A stretch of 64,000 bases of DNA. It comes from Saccharum officinarum. Lineage: Eukaryota > Streptophyta > Magnoliopsida > Poales > Poaceae. Each line of letters starts with the position of its first letter. The stretch's first letter is position 1. Both the position numbers and the translations under genes were made by a program. Positions 41,051-52,994 of this stretch are shown one piece after another. Location of the stretch: positions 14,736,214 to 14,800,213 of the forward strand of contig CM036188.1 of the NCBI GenBank assembly GCA_020631735.1. The letters are read 5' to 3'. The notes under the pieces were generated by a model, which ran no database searches, had not been told where the DNA came from, and worked only from the letters and a program-made list of their open reading frames with translations.

Positions 41051-43264
41051 GTTAGATTTTTCTCAATCATTTTCAAAGGTTTTCCAGTTAAGCTCACTAG
41101 GCCCTACATGCAATGCACTTCATGAATTCACCTAGTGGCACCCGCTGTGTCGAATAACCAATAAGACTTCCTGTTGGGCATTCTTAACGTCATTACCAAA
41201 AGTAGACTTAGTTTTCTAAATTCTGATAACGGCGCCAAAAATACCGAACCTATCCCTCATGCCACTTAAAGCCAATTGTCATCCCCAGCATGACATGAGA
41301 GACGCGGTATTAAAATATGCAACTGCTCTTCTAAATAAATAATAAATAAGATCTGCAAGCGCACAGATTAATACCGATGTAGCATTTTAACCGGCGAAGT
41401 ATTCCAGGTATCGTTATTTATTTTTTACCACTGGAAGGGATTACTAACATCAATGTTGATTATGGAATGGAATATAGGAATGAGTATCCAATCATTGCAT
41501 GATAAGTGAGAGCATTCATCTATCTCTTGCATATAGGGGTAAGTGTCAATAAAATATAGATAAAGTATGAATGTGACAAAGATAATTAATCTGATCAGCT
41601 AGCCACATATAATAATGATAAGCACCTCAACAGATATTCTAGCAAGTCATTAGCATGGTATTAGGACGAACTACAAGGATATTTCCTAAGTTATTCTTAA
41701 CTATAAAGTCTAGCATATCATAGTTAGTGCAAGTACACTTGGCAATCATTGCGAGAAAGGACTACGCCCATGCATAGTGATATTATCAAGGAAGATAAGA
41801 AACATAGCAATCACTCCCCCGTAATAATGTTGCTCTGCCTGCCTTACACACGGGAGGGGGACTATATAAGAACCAACGAAGCTGTCACCATCGCGGACCA
41901 CCCCACGATCCGGCATATAAGGTGCAATCGCAGATAAATATGGTCTAAGCACCACGCCTACACAATATTTATCATTTACCCATGGATCCGATGGATAAAC
42001 GCTATACGATCCTAAACATGTATATAATTCCAATCTAACTAAGCCAAGCGTATAACTACGATAAACTAAGAACAATATAATTGCAAACATAAACAAGTAG
42101 AGCATAGTCATAATCAATATATTGAAATAGAACAAAGTTGTATTCATAATATTGAAGAACAAAGATGAACAATGAAGAACAGTAAAGGAATTACCAAGAA
42201 TCCTCTTGACAGATCCGGAAACCAATCGAAGATTGACTCCTTCTAGTTCTAATCCTATGTAGCTATGCTATACTAGAGATCTAGTTGATGTGGTGGCTCT
42301 AGGGCTTGATCAGAGACTCTCCTCCTGAGATTAGGGTTTGAGGAATTGAGAATAAGGGAGTGCCTCCTCCAGGGGCCAGGGGTCCTGCTTATATAGCCCC
42401 CTCAAGTGAACGTGGGCCGTCGGATCAAACCGACATTAATCGCACGGTTTTCCTTGATCCCTTAGGTCGGTGGAGCATAATCCGCGAGACGGAGCCTGAT
42501 TGGCTCTCAGGCCAGGGCGGCCGCCCTAGGGGCAGGGCGGGCGCCCTGCCTCCGGGCCTGTTCGGCCTCCCGTTCGATCTCGTGGCTTCTGGAGTCTTCT
42601 AGATGATAGAAAATCGGTGAACACGTTATTATCTCTATGTAAACCCGACGTGTGGGCCTTTCCTCCGTATTTTCTGATAACCCCTTGCAGAAACAGACAA
42701 ACACCAAAACTCGTGGAATTCTGTCAGATAAAACCCTAAGTCTAGGTGTTGGTTGCATTTGGATCCTTTTCTTTATTTATTTAATAACTATATTTGGTAC
42801 TTAAGGACCGTCAACACTTCCCCTCTTAATAGTTCGGCTATCGACCCTAAACCACTCACACCCTCTATGGTGTCTGAGTGTAAAAAAAATGGCCCTATGG
42901 TTATACCTTTGCCTTGAGCCCATTTTGTTTCTCCAAATGATATGATCCACTTCATATCATCACATGACCGTCTCGATCCATCGACCTTGACTTCACTTGC
43001 TCTTCACCGTTGCATCGGTCCATCGGCGCCAAGTCTTGCTCAAGCTTCACCATTGCATGGTCTTTCGCCTCGAAGCCTCGACTAGCCCTTCACCTTCACA
43101 ACCGGTCCATCGAGCTAAGCCTCATCTTGGTCTTCACCATTTTGGTCATATGAGTCAATGTCATGTCTCATATTCAATGACCACCTTTATCTAAATCATT
43201 CACTTAGATACAAAGGTTAGTCCTAGGTTTCATCAATTAGCCAAAACCAAACTAGGGACTTTCA
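41051..43264 (-). repeat. 3' LTR of copy 3, partial, split by a nested solo LTR
   Basis: 41051-41171 and 42817-43264 together match 51400-51951 of the right LTR. By eye, the 448 bases at 42817-43264 differ from the right LTR at three positions (T/C near 43063, G/A near 43144, G/A near 43256). Ends GGGACTTTCA at 43264. Confidence 0.85.
41172..42816 (-). mobile_element. Solo LTR of a Ty3-gypsy-like element, 1645 bp, TSD CTTCC
   Basis: Plus-strand ends TGTTGGG...GTCAACA, flanked by CTTCC at 41167-41171 and 42817-42821, which is a 5-bp LTR-retrotransposon target duplication. On the minus strand it starts TGTTGACGGTCCTTAAG, has a TATA box (GGGGGCTATATAAGCAGG near 42387-42404) and a leader-like stretch, and carries GGCGCCGTTATCAG near its 3' end. 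No internal domain, PBS or second LTR is present, so recombination between two LTRs is the likely origin. Family assignment rests on general resemblance. Confidence 0.82.
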
Positions 43265-43280
43265 ATCTCCCCCTTTTTGG
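43265..43280 (-). other. Polypurine tract, copy 3
   Basis: The minus strand reads CCAAAAAGGGGGAGAT directly before the LTR start TGAAAGTC. It primes plus-strand DNA synthesis. It is the only copy in which the PPT-LTR junction lies inside the window, and it fixes the LTR boundary. Confidence 0.88.
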
Positions 43281-44365
43281 TAATTGATGACAACCCTCAC
43301 AAAGATGATTTTGATAATAAAAGTTTTGAACTTGTCATACTTGTCCAATCATTTTGCTCATAAGTAAAATTTGGACAATTATCACAAGCTCGGTTTTGGT
43401 AGCATTAGCTCCCCCTACATATGTGCATAGAGTTTGGATTGAAAGCTTTGCACATATGCATAGATAGAAGTGTTGGGAGAGTAATTCTACCAAAATGATG
43501 CTAAGGTGTAAGAAATGGACCTTTGAAGCGTGATGCCAATCGGAGTTGCCTTTTACACCATCCTTAGCATCATGAAGTAACTAGACATCCAACAAAAACT
43601 CAAGAACCCCGTGAGATCAACATTATATGTAAAGGTTCTTGGACCACTTGTAAAGCTTTAGGCAAGTCTAGATACCACATGTAAAACTATTCCTATGCAT
43701 GCTAGTAGATCATTTCATCATCCAAGTTCTATACTAGCATTGCACCACACAAGCATGTATATTGAATTTAAATACGTGTGCAATGAGCAAGTCATATGAA
43801 AATGCACAAACAAATGCAACAACTTTATTTATGAGCTTGCTCCCCCTACTTGTGTGCATCAAAAATTTTATTTACCCCTTTATCATGTTGAATCATCTTT
43901 TTCTCTCCCCCTTTGTCAACAACTTACCCAAAAATGGGATCAAATTGTGGAGAGAAGAAAAATGTTCGATGGAGTAGGTTAAAATTCATCAAATTTGGTT
44001 CAACCTAGAACACTTGCCAAAGATATTTAATTCGATTTGAACCAAAGACAAGCTTCTTCACACCTCATAATAAGGGTTATCTTGCCTATGTTGAATTAAA
44101 CATTTATAGCAAATCTTCTAGATTCAACACTAGGTGTGCAAGCTCACAAACATGTCATATGCCACCACTAGATCAAATCAAACAAAGAGGCAATAGTGGT
44201 AACATATATCCATCAAATTCATTTGATTTATCATGAATGCTCATGCATACCACTTATTATGTCTACATGCTCTAGCAAGTCCTTAGCATAGGATGAATGA
44301 CATGTCAATCAACTTTACCTTGCAATGTCGAAGGAGAGGCATGTCAATAAGTGAGTGGGGTGAAT
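43281..44365 (-). other. 3' non-coding region of copy 3
   Basis: Between pol and the PPT there is no open frame of useful length on the element strand, so there is no env-like gene, unlike some SIRE elements. It is AT-rich with scattered direct words. Confidence 0.7.
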
Positions 44366-47300
44366 TCAACTCATGTTTGAGAAATCAAGAATATTCAATT
44401 CATTCCTTAGCTTGCAAAACCTCTTTTCATCAAGTGGCTTAGTTAGAATATCGGCAAGTTGATCATCGGTGCCAACACTCTCAATGGCAATATCTCCCTT
44501 TTGTTGATGATCTCTAATGAAATGATGTCTTATGTCAATATGCTTTGTTCTTCCATGTTGAACCGGGTTTTGTATCATCTTGATTGCACTCTCATTATCA
44601 CATAGCAATGGCACATTCTTGAAGTTGAGGCCATAATCCTTCAAAGTTGATTTCATCCATAGCAATTGTGCACAACAACTCCCCGCACTCACATATTCGG
44701 CTTCGGCGGTAGAGATTGCCACACTATTTTGTTTCTTTGAGGACCATGACACAAGTGATCTTCCAAGTAATTGACATGTGCCACTTGTGCTCTTTCTATT
44801 GATCTTGCAACCCCCATAGTCGGAGTCCGAATATCCAATCAATTCAAACTTTGACCCCTTGGGATACCATAGTCTAACATCTCTTGTTTGCTTCAAGTAC
44901 CTCAATATTCTCTTTGTGGCCGTGAGATGACTCTCTCTAGGTGAGGCTTGATATCTAGCACACATGCAAACACTAAACATGACATCCGGCCTTGATGCGG
45001 TGACATAGAGTAGACTTCCAATCAAAGACCGATATTCCTTTTGATTCACCATATTGCCATCAAGATCACTATCCAAATTGCCATTTGTACCCATTGGAGT
45101 TGAAATTGGCTTTGCATCTTGCATTCCAAACTTCTTCAACATGTCCCTTATGTATTTCCCTTGACTCACAAATGTCCCATTCTTCAATTGCTTTACTTGG
45201 AGACCAAGGAAGTAGCTAAGTTCACCAATCATAGACATTTCAAACTCTTTGGCCATCATAGCACCAAATTCTTCACAATAAGCTTGATCGGTTGATCCAA
45301 AGATGATGTCATCAACATATATTTGCACTATGAGTAGATCATTCCTAATCTTCTTGGTGAATAGAGTTGTATCAACCTTGCCCATCTTGAATCCCTTAGA
45401 GAGAAGGAAATCCCTTAGCCTCTCATACCATGCTCTAGGTGCTTGCTTTAAGCCATATAAAGCCTTCTTTAACTTGTACACATGGTTGGGTTTCTTGTCA
45501 TCTTCAAATCCGGGCGGTTGCTCAACGAAGACTAACTCATTGATGATCCCATTGAGAAATGCACTTTTGACATCCATTTGATATAGTTTGATGTTGTGTG
45601 CACAAGCATAAGCCAATAGAATCCTTATTGCCTCCAATCTTGCCACGGGAGCATATGTCTCATCATAGTCAAGACCTTCAACTTGAGTGTAACCTTGAGC
45701 AACTAGTCTTGCTTTGTTTCTCACTACAATGCCATCTTGATCTTGCTTATTTTTGAACACCCACTTGGTTCCAATCACATTGTAGTCATTTGGCCTTTCT
45801 ACCAACTCCCAAACATCATTTCTTGTGAAATTGTTAAGCTCTTCTTGCATAGCCATGATCCAATCGGCATCCCTCAAAGCTTCTTCTATCTTCTTTGGTT
45901 CTATGGTTGACACAAATGATGCATGCTCACAAAACATAGCCAATCTTGATCTTGTTTGCACACCACTTCTAATATCACCAATAACACTATCAATGGGGTG
46001 ATCTCTTGCAACATGTTGTGGTTGGAATACTTGCACTTGATTGCTTGAGCTTGGTTGATCACTTGATGTATCTCGATGAGAAGAACTAGCACCATGATCT
46101 TGCACTTGAGAGTCACTAACTAGCTTGAATGGTGAATTGAGCACTTGATCTTTATCATCATCTTGAATATCAATTACTTGCTTTGCTCTAATGTCTCCAA
46201 TGTCCATGTTCTTCATTGCTTCCACTAATAGAGTTCCACCAATATCATCTAGATTTTCTTCTTCATCTTGTGACCCATTGGTTTCATCAAATTGCACATC
46301 ATGGACTTCTTCTAGAATGCCACTTGAGTTGTTCCAAACTCTATAAGCTTTGCTTGTAGTTGAATAACCAAGTAGGAACCCCTCATCACATCTCTTGTCA
46401 AACTTTCCTAATCTAGTGCCTTTCTTCAAGATATAGCATTTGCAACCAAAAACCCTAAAATAAGAAATATTGGGCTTTCTTCCATGAAGTAGCTCATATG
46501 GGGTCTTCTCTAGCAATGGATGACAATATAGTCTATTGATGTAGTAGCAAGCAGTATTGATTGCTTCATCCCAAAATGATTGACTCACATTGTACTCATA
46601 AAGCATTGATCTAGCCATATCAAGCAATGTTCTATTCTTCCTCTCAACTAGGCCATTTGATTGTGGAGTGTACTTGGCCGAGAATTGATGTCCAATACCA
46701 TAATGATCACAAAGTTCTTCAATTCTTGTATTCTTGAACTCACTTCCATTGTCACTTCTCACTTTCTTGATTCTAATCTCAAACTCATTGTGAACTATAG
46801 TGAGAAATGTCTTGAAAGTGTCAAACACTTCACTTTTGTCACTAAGAAAGAATACCCATGTGAATCTTGTGAAGTCATCCACTATAACAAAGCCATACTT
46901 GTTGCCGCCTATGCTTGTATATGTTGTCGGTCCAAATAGATCCATGTGCATCAACTCAAATGCTTTGCATGTGCTCATTGTACTCTTCTTTGGATGTGAG
47001 CTTCCAACTTGCTTCCCGGCTTGACATGCACTACAAAGCTTATTCTTCTCAAATTCAACATCTTTCAAACCATTGACAAGATTGTGAGTTGTAAGCTTCT
47101 TCAATTGTTTCATGCCAACATGACCAAGCCTTCTATGCCAAAGCCAACCCATGCTTGATTTGGAGACTAAGCAAGTTGTCAAAGAAGTTACTCTAGCATT
47201 GAAGTCAACTAGGTAGAGATTCTCATATCTAAAGCCCTTGAATGCCACATTTGAACCATCCACACTAATAACTTCCACATCATCAACCCCAAAGATGCAT

Positions 47301-47566
47301 TTGTAGCCTAGATCACATATTTGTGCCACGGATAGAAGATTGAAATCCAAGCTTTCAACTAGCAACACATTGGAGATACTCATGTCATTTGATATTGCAA
47401 TCTTGCCCAAGCCAATAACCTTGCCTTTCTTATTATTGCCAAATGTGATAGAATCAACACCACTATCATTGTCATTGATTGAGTCAAACATTCTTGATGT
47501 ACCGGTCATGTGTTGAGTGCACCCACTATCAATAATCCAATGCCTTCCTCCGGCTTTGTAATTGAC
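44366..47566 (-). CDS. pol: Ty1-copia pol polyprotein, copy 3
   Basis: Intact through its whole length. Same domain order and motifs as copy 1 (protease DSG, integrase MDLFG/SDNGSEF/VERKN, reverse transcriptase YVDDIIFG, RNase H DSDYGG). At the two C-terminal variant sites it agrees with copy 1 (Arg in DVRLWYP, Ile in GDIAIES). The pol-frame TAG at 47567-47569 lies just after the gag stop, as in the other copies. Confidence 0.93.
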   Translation of the reverse strand, partial: VNYKAGGRHWIIDSGCTQHMTGTSRMFDSINDNDSGVDSITFGNNKKGKVIGLGKIAISNDMSISNVLLVESLDFNLLSVAQICDLGYKCIFGVDDVEVISVDGSNVAFKGFRYENLYLVDFNARVTSLTTCLVSKSSMGWLWHRRLGHVGMKQLKKLTTHNLVNGLKDVEFEKNKLCSACQAGKQVGSSHPKKSTMSTCKAFELMHMDLFGPTTYTSIGGNKYGFVIVDDFTRFTWVFFLSDKSEVFDTFKTFLTIVHNEFEIRIKKVRSDNGSEFKNTRIEELCDHYGIGHQFSAKYTPQSNGLVERKNRTLLDMARSMLYEYNVSQSFWDEAINTACYYINRLYCHPLLEKTPYELLHGRKPNISYFRVFGCKCYILKKGTRLGKFDKRCDEGFLLGYSTTSKAYRVWNNSSGILEEVHDVQFDETNGSQDEEENLDDIGGTLLVEAMKNMDIGDIRAKQVIDIQDDDKDQVLNSPFKLVSDSQVQDHGASSSHRDTSSDQPSSSNQVQVFQPQHVARDHPIDSVIGDIRSGVQTRSRLAMFCEHASFVSTIEPKKIEEALRDADWIMAMQEELNNFTRNDVWELVERPNDYNVIGTKWVFKNKQDQDGIVVRNKARLVAQGYTQVEGLDYDETYAPVARLEAIRILLAYACAHNIKLYQMDVKSAFLNGIINELVFVEQPPGFEDDKKPNHVYKLKKALYGLKQAPRAWYERLRDFLLSKGFKMGKVDTTLFTKKIRNDLLIVQIYVDDIIFGSTDQAYCEEFGAMMAKEFEMSMIGELSYFLGLQVKQLKNGTFVSQGKYIRDMLKKFGMQDAKPISTPMGTNGNLDSDLDGNMVNQKEYRSLIGSLLYVTASRPDVMFSVCMCARYQASPRESHLTATKRILRYLKQTRDVRLWYPKGSKFELIGYSDSDYGGCKINRKSTSGTCQLLGRSLVSWSSKKQNSVAISTAEAEYVSAGSCCAQLLWMKSTLKDYGLNFKNVPLLCDNESAIKMIQNPVQHGRTKHIDIRHHFIRDHQQKGDIAIESVGTDDQLADILTKPLDEKRFCKLRNELNILDFSNMS

Positions 47567-47577
47567 CTACAAGCAAA

Positions 47578-49632
47578 TCAATGAATTTTAGGTACCCATT
47601 TTTGTTTGGGTCCTTGTAGGTTAGTAACTAAGCTCTTTGGTACCCAAATAGCCTTCTTCTTTGGGCCCACAATTGGTGTACCAACAAACTTAGCTTGCAT
47701 ACCCTTCACACCCTTGGTAAGCACATAGCAAGAATCAAAAGGTATAGCATTAACAAGGTTCTTGCTTTGGTTCTTTTTATTGCAATTATGCTCTAGGTGC
47801 CCAACTTGCTTGCACCTATTGCAAAACCGACCATTGCCCTTCACAAAGCTAGGCTTTGGAGTTGCAAAGGCCGACTTGCCTTTCTTGGGGGTGTAGCCCA
47901 ATCCCTCTTTGTTAAGAGAGAACCTTTGGCTACCCAAGCACTTAAGCAAGCGGGCCTCACCACCATAGGCCTTGCCTAGGGCGTGAGTGAGCTCATCCAC
48001 CTCTCTCTTGAGAGTCTCATTCTCAACCATTAGTGAGGCATCACAAGTGAAACCATCACTAATAGTGGAGGTAGAGTTAGTGGTGGTGGATGAAGAGCTA
48101 CAAGAAGGGTTAGCATTTGACATGATGATAGGTTCATTAAAGGATTCATCAATTATATCACATGTAACACCTATATCACATGATACAACAACCTCCTTCT
48201 TTGCTTGTTGCTCGAGTAGCAATGAGTGAGCTTTTTCAAGCTTGGAATGAGCCTTATCAAGATCCTCATGGTCTTCCACTAGACTCTCATGAGTGGTCTT
48301 AAGCTCACTAAGGACTTTCTCAAGTATTGCTACTTTCATTGAAAGCTTCTTACACTCTTTGTCCTTGGCAATAGCTATGTCTCTAGTTTGTTGCATCAAG
48401 TCATATAGTTGTTCTTTAGTTGGTTCATCATCATCATTATCATTATCATTATCATTATCACTATCATGAGCATATTCCATTTCACTTTCATCATCACTCT
48501 CATCATATAATACCTTAGCTTCTTTAGCCATGAAGCATGAAGAGGATGAATCAAATAGTGATGGCTTCTTGTTGATAGCAATGGAAGCAAAAGCCTTGTT
48601 GGATGATTCTTCTTCTTCTTCATTATCTTCACTTTCCCAAGTGATCACATAGGCACCATTTTTGCCTTTCTTGAATGTCATCTTGGCCTCTCTCTTCTTC
48701 TTCTCAAACTTGTCCTTTTTGTTCTTCTTCTTATCATAAGGACATTCCGCTTGAAGGTGCTCGGTGCTATCACAATTGAAGTACTTTCTTTGTTGCTCAT
48801 TTCTTTTGAAGTTGTCATTTCTCTTCTTAAAGCCTCTTCTCTTGATGAACATGTGACCCATCTTCTTGACTACAAGAGCAAGTGCCTCATCATCAATTTC
48901 AAATTCCCCATCTTCATTGTTGTCTTCTTCTTCAATGATGATGGCTTTGCCCTTGGAGGAGGTGGCATTAAATGCTACGGTCTTCTTTTTCTTCTCATCT
49001 TCCACCTTCTCCTTGTCATCAACATCTTGATCATATTTGTCATAGGTCAATACTTCACCAAGCAAATCATTAGGCTTCATTGCTTCAAGCCCATCTCTTT
49101 GCAACATCATGATCAACATCTTGAATCTTCTAGGTAAGCTCAATAAGAACTTGTGACAAAAATCTTGATCTTGAGTCTTGTGCCCTAAGCTCTTGAGATC
49201 ATTGACTATTACTTGCAATCTATGAAACATTTCAATGATTGTTTCATCATCCTTTTTCTTGAAGTTCTCAAACTCACTCTTGAGCCCATATAGCTTGGCA
49301 CTCTTCACAACCTTAGTGCCTTCATATGTCTCACTCAACCTTATCCATACTTCACTAGCCAATTCTAAATCCTTGATGCCCTCAAATACTTTTGTGTCAA
49401 TACCATTGTAAAGTGTATTGAGAGCCATTCTATTGCATGTTCTATTTGCTCTATCTTCAGCGGTGAGATGATCGGGATCAATGATAGCAAAATCATTCTC
49501 GGTGACTTGCAATACTCTCTCATGAATAGAACCAAGGTACATTGTCATTTTTCTCTTCCAATGAGCAAAAGAACTAACACCATCAAAGAACGGTGGCTTG
49601 CCCCCAACATGATTGAACACAATTTGAGCCAT
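47578..49632 (-). CDS. gag: Ty1-copia gag, copy 3, 684 aa
   Basis: Intact frame with UBN2-type gag domain, altered first zinc knuckle (Tyr for the first Cys), short Asp-Asn tract, coiled coil and intact C-terminal CX2CX4HX4C knuckle. It has IMSNANPSC where copies 1 and 2 have IMSNDNPSC. Start and stop match copy 1. Confidence 0.9.
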   Translation of the reverse strand: MAQIVFNHVGGKPPFFDGVSSFAHWKRKMTMYLGSIHERVLQVTENDFAIIDPDHLTAEDRANRTCNRMALNTLYNGIDTKVFEGIKDLELASEVWIRLSETYEGTKVVKSAKLYGLKSEFENFKKKDDETIIEMFHRLQVIVNDLKSLGHKTQDQDFCHKFLLSLPRRFKMLIMMLQRDGLEAMKPNDLLGEVLTYDKYDQDVDDKEKVEDEKKKKTVAFNATSSKGKAIIIEEEDNNEDGEFEIDDEALALVVKKMGHMFIKRRGFKKRNDNFKRNEQQRKYFNCDSTEHLQAECPYDKKKNKKDKFEKKKREAKMTFKKGKNGAYVITWESEDNEEEEESSNKAFASIAINKKPSLFDSSSSCFMAKEAKVLYDESDDESEMEYAHDSDNDNDNDNDDDEPTKEQLYDLMQQTRDIAIAKDKECKKLSMKVAILEKVLSELKTTHESLVEDHEDLDKAHSKLEKAHSLLLEQQAKKEVVVSCDIGVTCDIIDESFNEPIIMSNANPSCSSSSTTTNSTSTISDGFTCDASLMVENETLKREVDELTHALGKAYGGEARLLKCLGSQRFSLNKEGLGYTPKKGKSAFATPKPSFVKGNGRFCNRCKQVGHLEHNCNKKNQSKNLVNAIPFDSCYVLTKGVKGMQAKFVGTPIVGPKKKAIWVPKSLVTNLQGPKQKWVPKIH

Positions 49633-49678
49633 TTTTCACACCGAAGGATGTTAAGCCTTGATTAAAACGGTGACCACG

Positions 49679-49690
49679 GCTCCGATACCA
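49679..49690 (-). other. Primer binding site, copy 3
   Basis: Minus strand TGGTATCGGAGC, two bases from the LTR, as in copies 1 and 2. Confidence 0.9.
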
Positions 49691-49692
49691 CT

Positions 49693-51951
49693 TGTAAGGT
49701 CCTAGATGGCTAGAGGGGGGGTGAATAGCCTATAAAAAATTCTATAAATATCACTAAGCAAACTTGTTAGAATAACAAATGGCGTAAAGCGAGTTTTGCT
49801 TAGCCAAAGGTTGTGATGCAAGCCTCCTATCCACAAGTCTAGTAGATTAAGATCTCTAGTTCACACAAGAGCTATGTCACTAAAGTTACACTAGAGAACA
49901 AGCTAACAACACTACTAGCAAAGCTACTACTAGAGCTACACAAGATAATCTAGTGAATGTAAATGCAAGAGAGAGGATTGTGATTCTTATACCAACGGTG
50001 GAGTGAAGATGTTGCCAATCACCAAGAAGATATATAATCAATCAGTATTGACAACAATACAATATGAAGACCAAACACCGGGAGACAAGAGACACAATAT
50101 TTTTGTTCACCCGGTGTTCACTTGTGCACCGACAAGCTACGTCACCGGTTGTGTCGACCAACACTTAGATGGTTCCCGGTGTGACCCTCAAGTCACTTGC
50201 CCCTCAAGGCACGCCCCGCAAGGCACCGCAAGACGCCACTCTCAAGTGAGGTAACTCAATGACACGCGGATTCCACTAGAGTTGCTTTTGGCGTCCCGCC
50301 GAGGAAAGCACAAGAACCTCTCACAATCAACCGGAGGTGGCCAAGAACAATCACCTTATCTTGCCAACGCCTCCAACAATCTCCAAGCCGGCTAGGAGCG
50401 GTACTCTCCAAGAGTAACAAGAAATCCACCGGCTAAACCACCCACAAGTGCCACTAGATGCCCTCAAGCTATGCAATGCACTTTGGGATCACTCAATCTC
50501 ACTTTTGATTTGCAATCAAGCAAGAGAGATGAGTGGGAGGAGTAGCTCTAACTCAAAGGATGCACAAGAGTGTTAGAAATGCTAAGAGACCACCCCAAGG
50601 GCCGGCCAACGAGTATTTATAAGCATCCCAAACAAATAGAGCCGTTGCCACTCCACTGACCGTTTTTTTTCCGGGACGACCGGACGCGCCGGTCGAAACT
50701 GACCGGACGCGCTACACCGCGTCCGGTCGCCCTGCGCCATCCACGTGTCCACCAAATTCAAACGCGACCGTTAGATCCTCCAACGGTCACTGCACGCTAA
50801 CGGTCAAACGCGATGACCGGACGCGCCGCTCAACCGACCGGACGCGCCGGTCGCACAGTACCGCGCGCCCGCGAAGCAACGACCGGACGCGCTCCAGAGA
50901 ATGACCGGACGCGACAATGCCAGTGTCCGGTCGGAGTCCAGTAAGCTCCCTTGACGACCGGACGCGTCCGATCATGTGTGACCGGACGCTCACCGCGTCC
51001 GATCGACCTTGTGAACTGTTGTTCCCTCAGGGCGCCTGACCAGACGCGCCGGTCCCGCGAGTGACCGGACGCGCCGGTTGCAAACCCTAGCCCACGCGTC
51101 TGTCTGCTCCGCTGTACTGACCGGACACGTCCGGTCACACCGTGACCGCGTCCGGTGCAGCGTCCGATCACCTCTGTGACCTCCGTTCGCCTCCGTTTCT
51201 TTTCCGACTTCCGGCGTAGTGGAAAATAGGCATTTCATTTCCCCGAAATCGCCTGAATCCCGCGCTCGCACACTCGGCGGGAGGGAGAGAGGAACCCAAA
51301 CCCCTCTCTACCCACAAACCACAGCGCGACCAACGCCACCTTTGCAAATGTGCCAACACCATCAAGTGTACATCTCCATGTGCTTGTGTGTTAGCTTTTT
51401 CTCAATCATTTTCAAAGGTTTTCCAGTTAGCTCACTAGGCCCTACATGCAATGCACTTCATGAATTCACCTAGTGGCACCCGTGTGTCGAATAACCAATA
51501 AGACTTCCCCTCTTAATAGTTCGGCTATCGACCCTAAACCACTCACACCCTCTATGGTGTCTGAGTGTAAAAAAAATGGCCCTATGGTTATACCTTTGCC
51601 TTGAGCCCATTTTGTTTCTCCAAATGATATGATCCACTTCATATCATCACATGACCGTCTCGATCCATCGACCTTGACTTCACTTGCTCTTCACCGTTGC
51701 ATCGGTCCATCGGCGCCAAGTCTTGCTCAAGCTTCACCATTGCATGGTCCTTCGCCTCGAAGCCTCGACTAGCCCTTCACCTTCACAACCGGTCCATCGA
51801 GCTAAGCCTCATCTTGGTCTTCACCATTTTAGTCATATGAGTCAATGTCATGTCTCATATTCAATGACCACCTTTATCTAAATCATTCACTTAGATACAA
51901 AGGTTAGTCCTAGGTTTCATCAATTAGCCAAAACCAAACTAGAGACTTTCA
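49693..51951 (-). repeat. 5' LTR of copy 3, complete
   Basis: 2259 bp, ends as in copies 1 and 2, nearly identical to the copy 2 LTR. Contains the TATA box and the GACCGGACGCG cluster. Confidence 0.88.
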
Positions 51952-52607
51952 ACGGTAAAGCATCGACAGCCCCTGTTGTTGAGGAAGGTGACTGTTGCCA
52001 AGAGTGGATTGCCCCTTGCCCATGAGCGAGTGAGCAATATGCTAGATGGCAAGTTGTAGGTCTATGTCGCTGACATTGGGAGGGTATGAAACCCCACCGC
52101 TAGATAGTTGAGGTTGTGGACGTGGCCGCCGCTGATTAGTGCATCGATGAGGGCTGGAAGTAGATGTGAAGCCACTGGTATGTAGAGGTGCTTGTTGAAG
52201 AAGATGTAGCCAGCTTCTAGCAACCATGCTCTGGTCGCCGTCTTGTTGATGATGGTGATGGCGACGTCACACAGTTACGCCTCATGCAAGGTTGCTCAGT
52301 GGAGTGCGTCGAAGACCAATGCTTTTGTGTTGATGTTGGCGAGGTATTTTGGTCATCGAGGCCATGTCACTCGGCTTAGGAGGTATTGCGCCGGCGCTGG
52401 TGGTGGAGGCCAGGGACCATGGCTGCTACGCGGATAGTCCGGGTGTCCTCGTTGCCAGAGTCAGGGAAGGGAGCCGTGGTGGTGCCGCTGCCCATGCGGC
52501 TGGTGCTGGTGTTGCCGCCCATGCGGCCAGTGCTGGTGGTGCCACACATGCGGCTGGCGCTACTGCCGCTGCCCATGTGCCAGCGTTGGTGCTACCGCCC
52601 ATGTGGC
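51952..52607. other. Right flank, unassigned (third copy of 8309-8962)
   Basis: Same as 17918-18573. No gene can be supported. Confidence 0.45.
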
Positions 52608-52985
52608 TGTTGACGGTAATTAACTATCATTTTAAACCGTCAATATAAGAGGAATAAATGATAAAAAGGATCACCACAGTTAGTTTAGAGGTTTAAACAA
52701 AAAAATTCTACGAGTTTTGGTGATTCTGTTTTTCAGGGGCTAAGCTGCTTAATACAGAATTGATCCTCCTTCCAAGAGAAGAAACCGAAGCAATCGGCCT
52801 AATCTCCATATCACGGATGCGGATAGGGATTCTAGAAGACCTAAACCGACTCCACGAGGCGACACGAGCCAACCCGCCGCCAGGTGGGGCCGACCGGCCC
52901 TAGGGCTAGGCCAACTGGCCCTCCCCTGCGCCGCCTCGGCTCCTTCTCTTGCAAGCTACCTATACCGCCTCTAAGGATGCATCTA
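52608..52985 (+). repeat. 5' part of a Ty3-gypsy-like LTR, truncated (second full copy)
   Basis: Same sequence as 18574-18945, starting TGTTGACGG, with one extra C in the CCCTCCCCTGCG run. Confidence 0.45.
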
Positions 52986-52994
52986 AATCCCACG

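Larger units (their letters stand above)
41051..51951 (-). mobile_element. SIRE/Maximus-type Ty1-copia retrotransposon, copy 3 (most complete; solo LTR nested in its 3' LTR)
   Basis: Both LTRs are represented: the left (3') LTR from the gap to 43264, interrupted by a 1.65 kb insertion, and the right (5') LTR at 49693-51951. The internal region is 43265-49692. It contains PPT, about 1.1 kb without ORFs, pol, gag and PBS. Without the nested insertion the element would be about 10.9 kb. The right flank ACGGTAAAGCATCG is shared with copies 1 and 2. The left target site lies in or before the gap. Confidence 0.9.

Noticed and set aside
41172..42816. Complete small retrotransposon rather than a solo LTR
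   Set aside because: No PBS, PPT, internal domain or second LTR is found between the TG...CA ends.
43281..44365. Possible env-like gene downstream of pol
   Set aside because: No open frame of useful length on the element strand in the fully visible copy.
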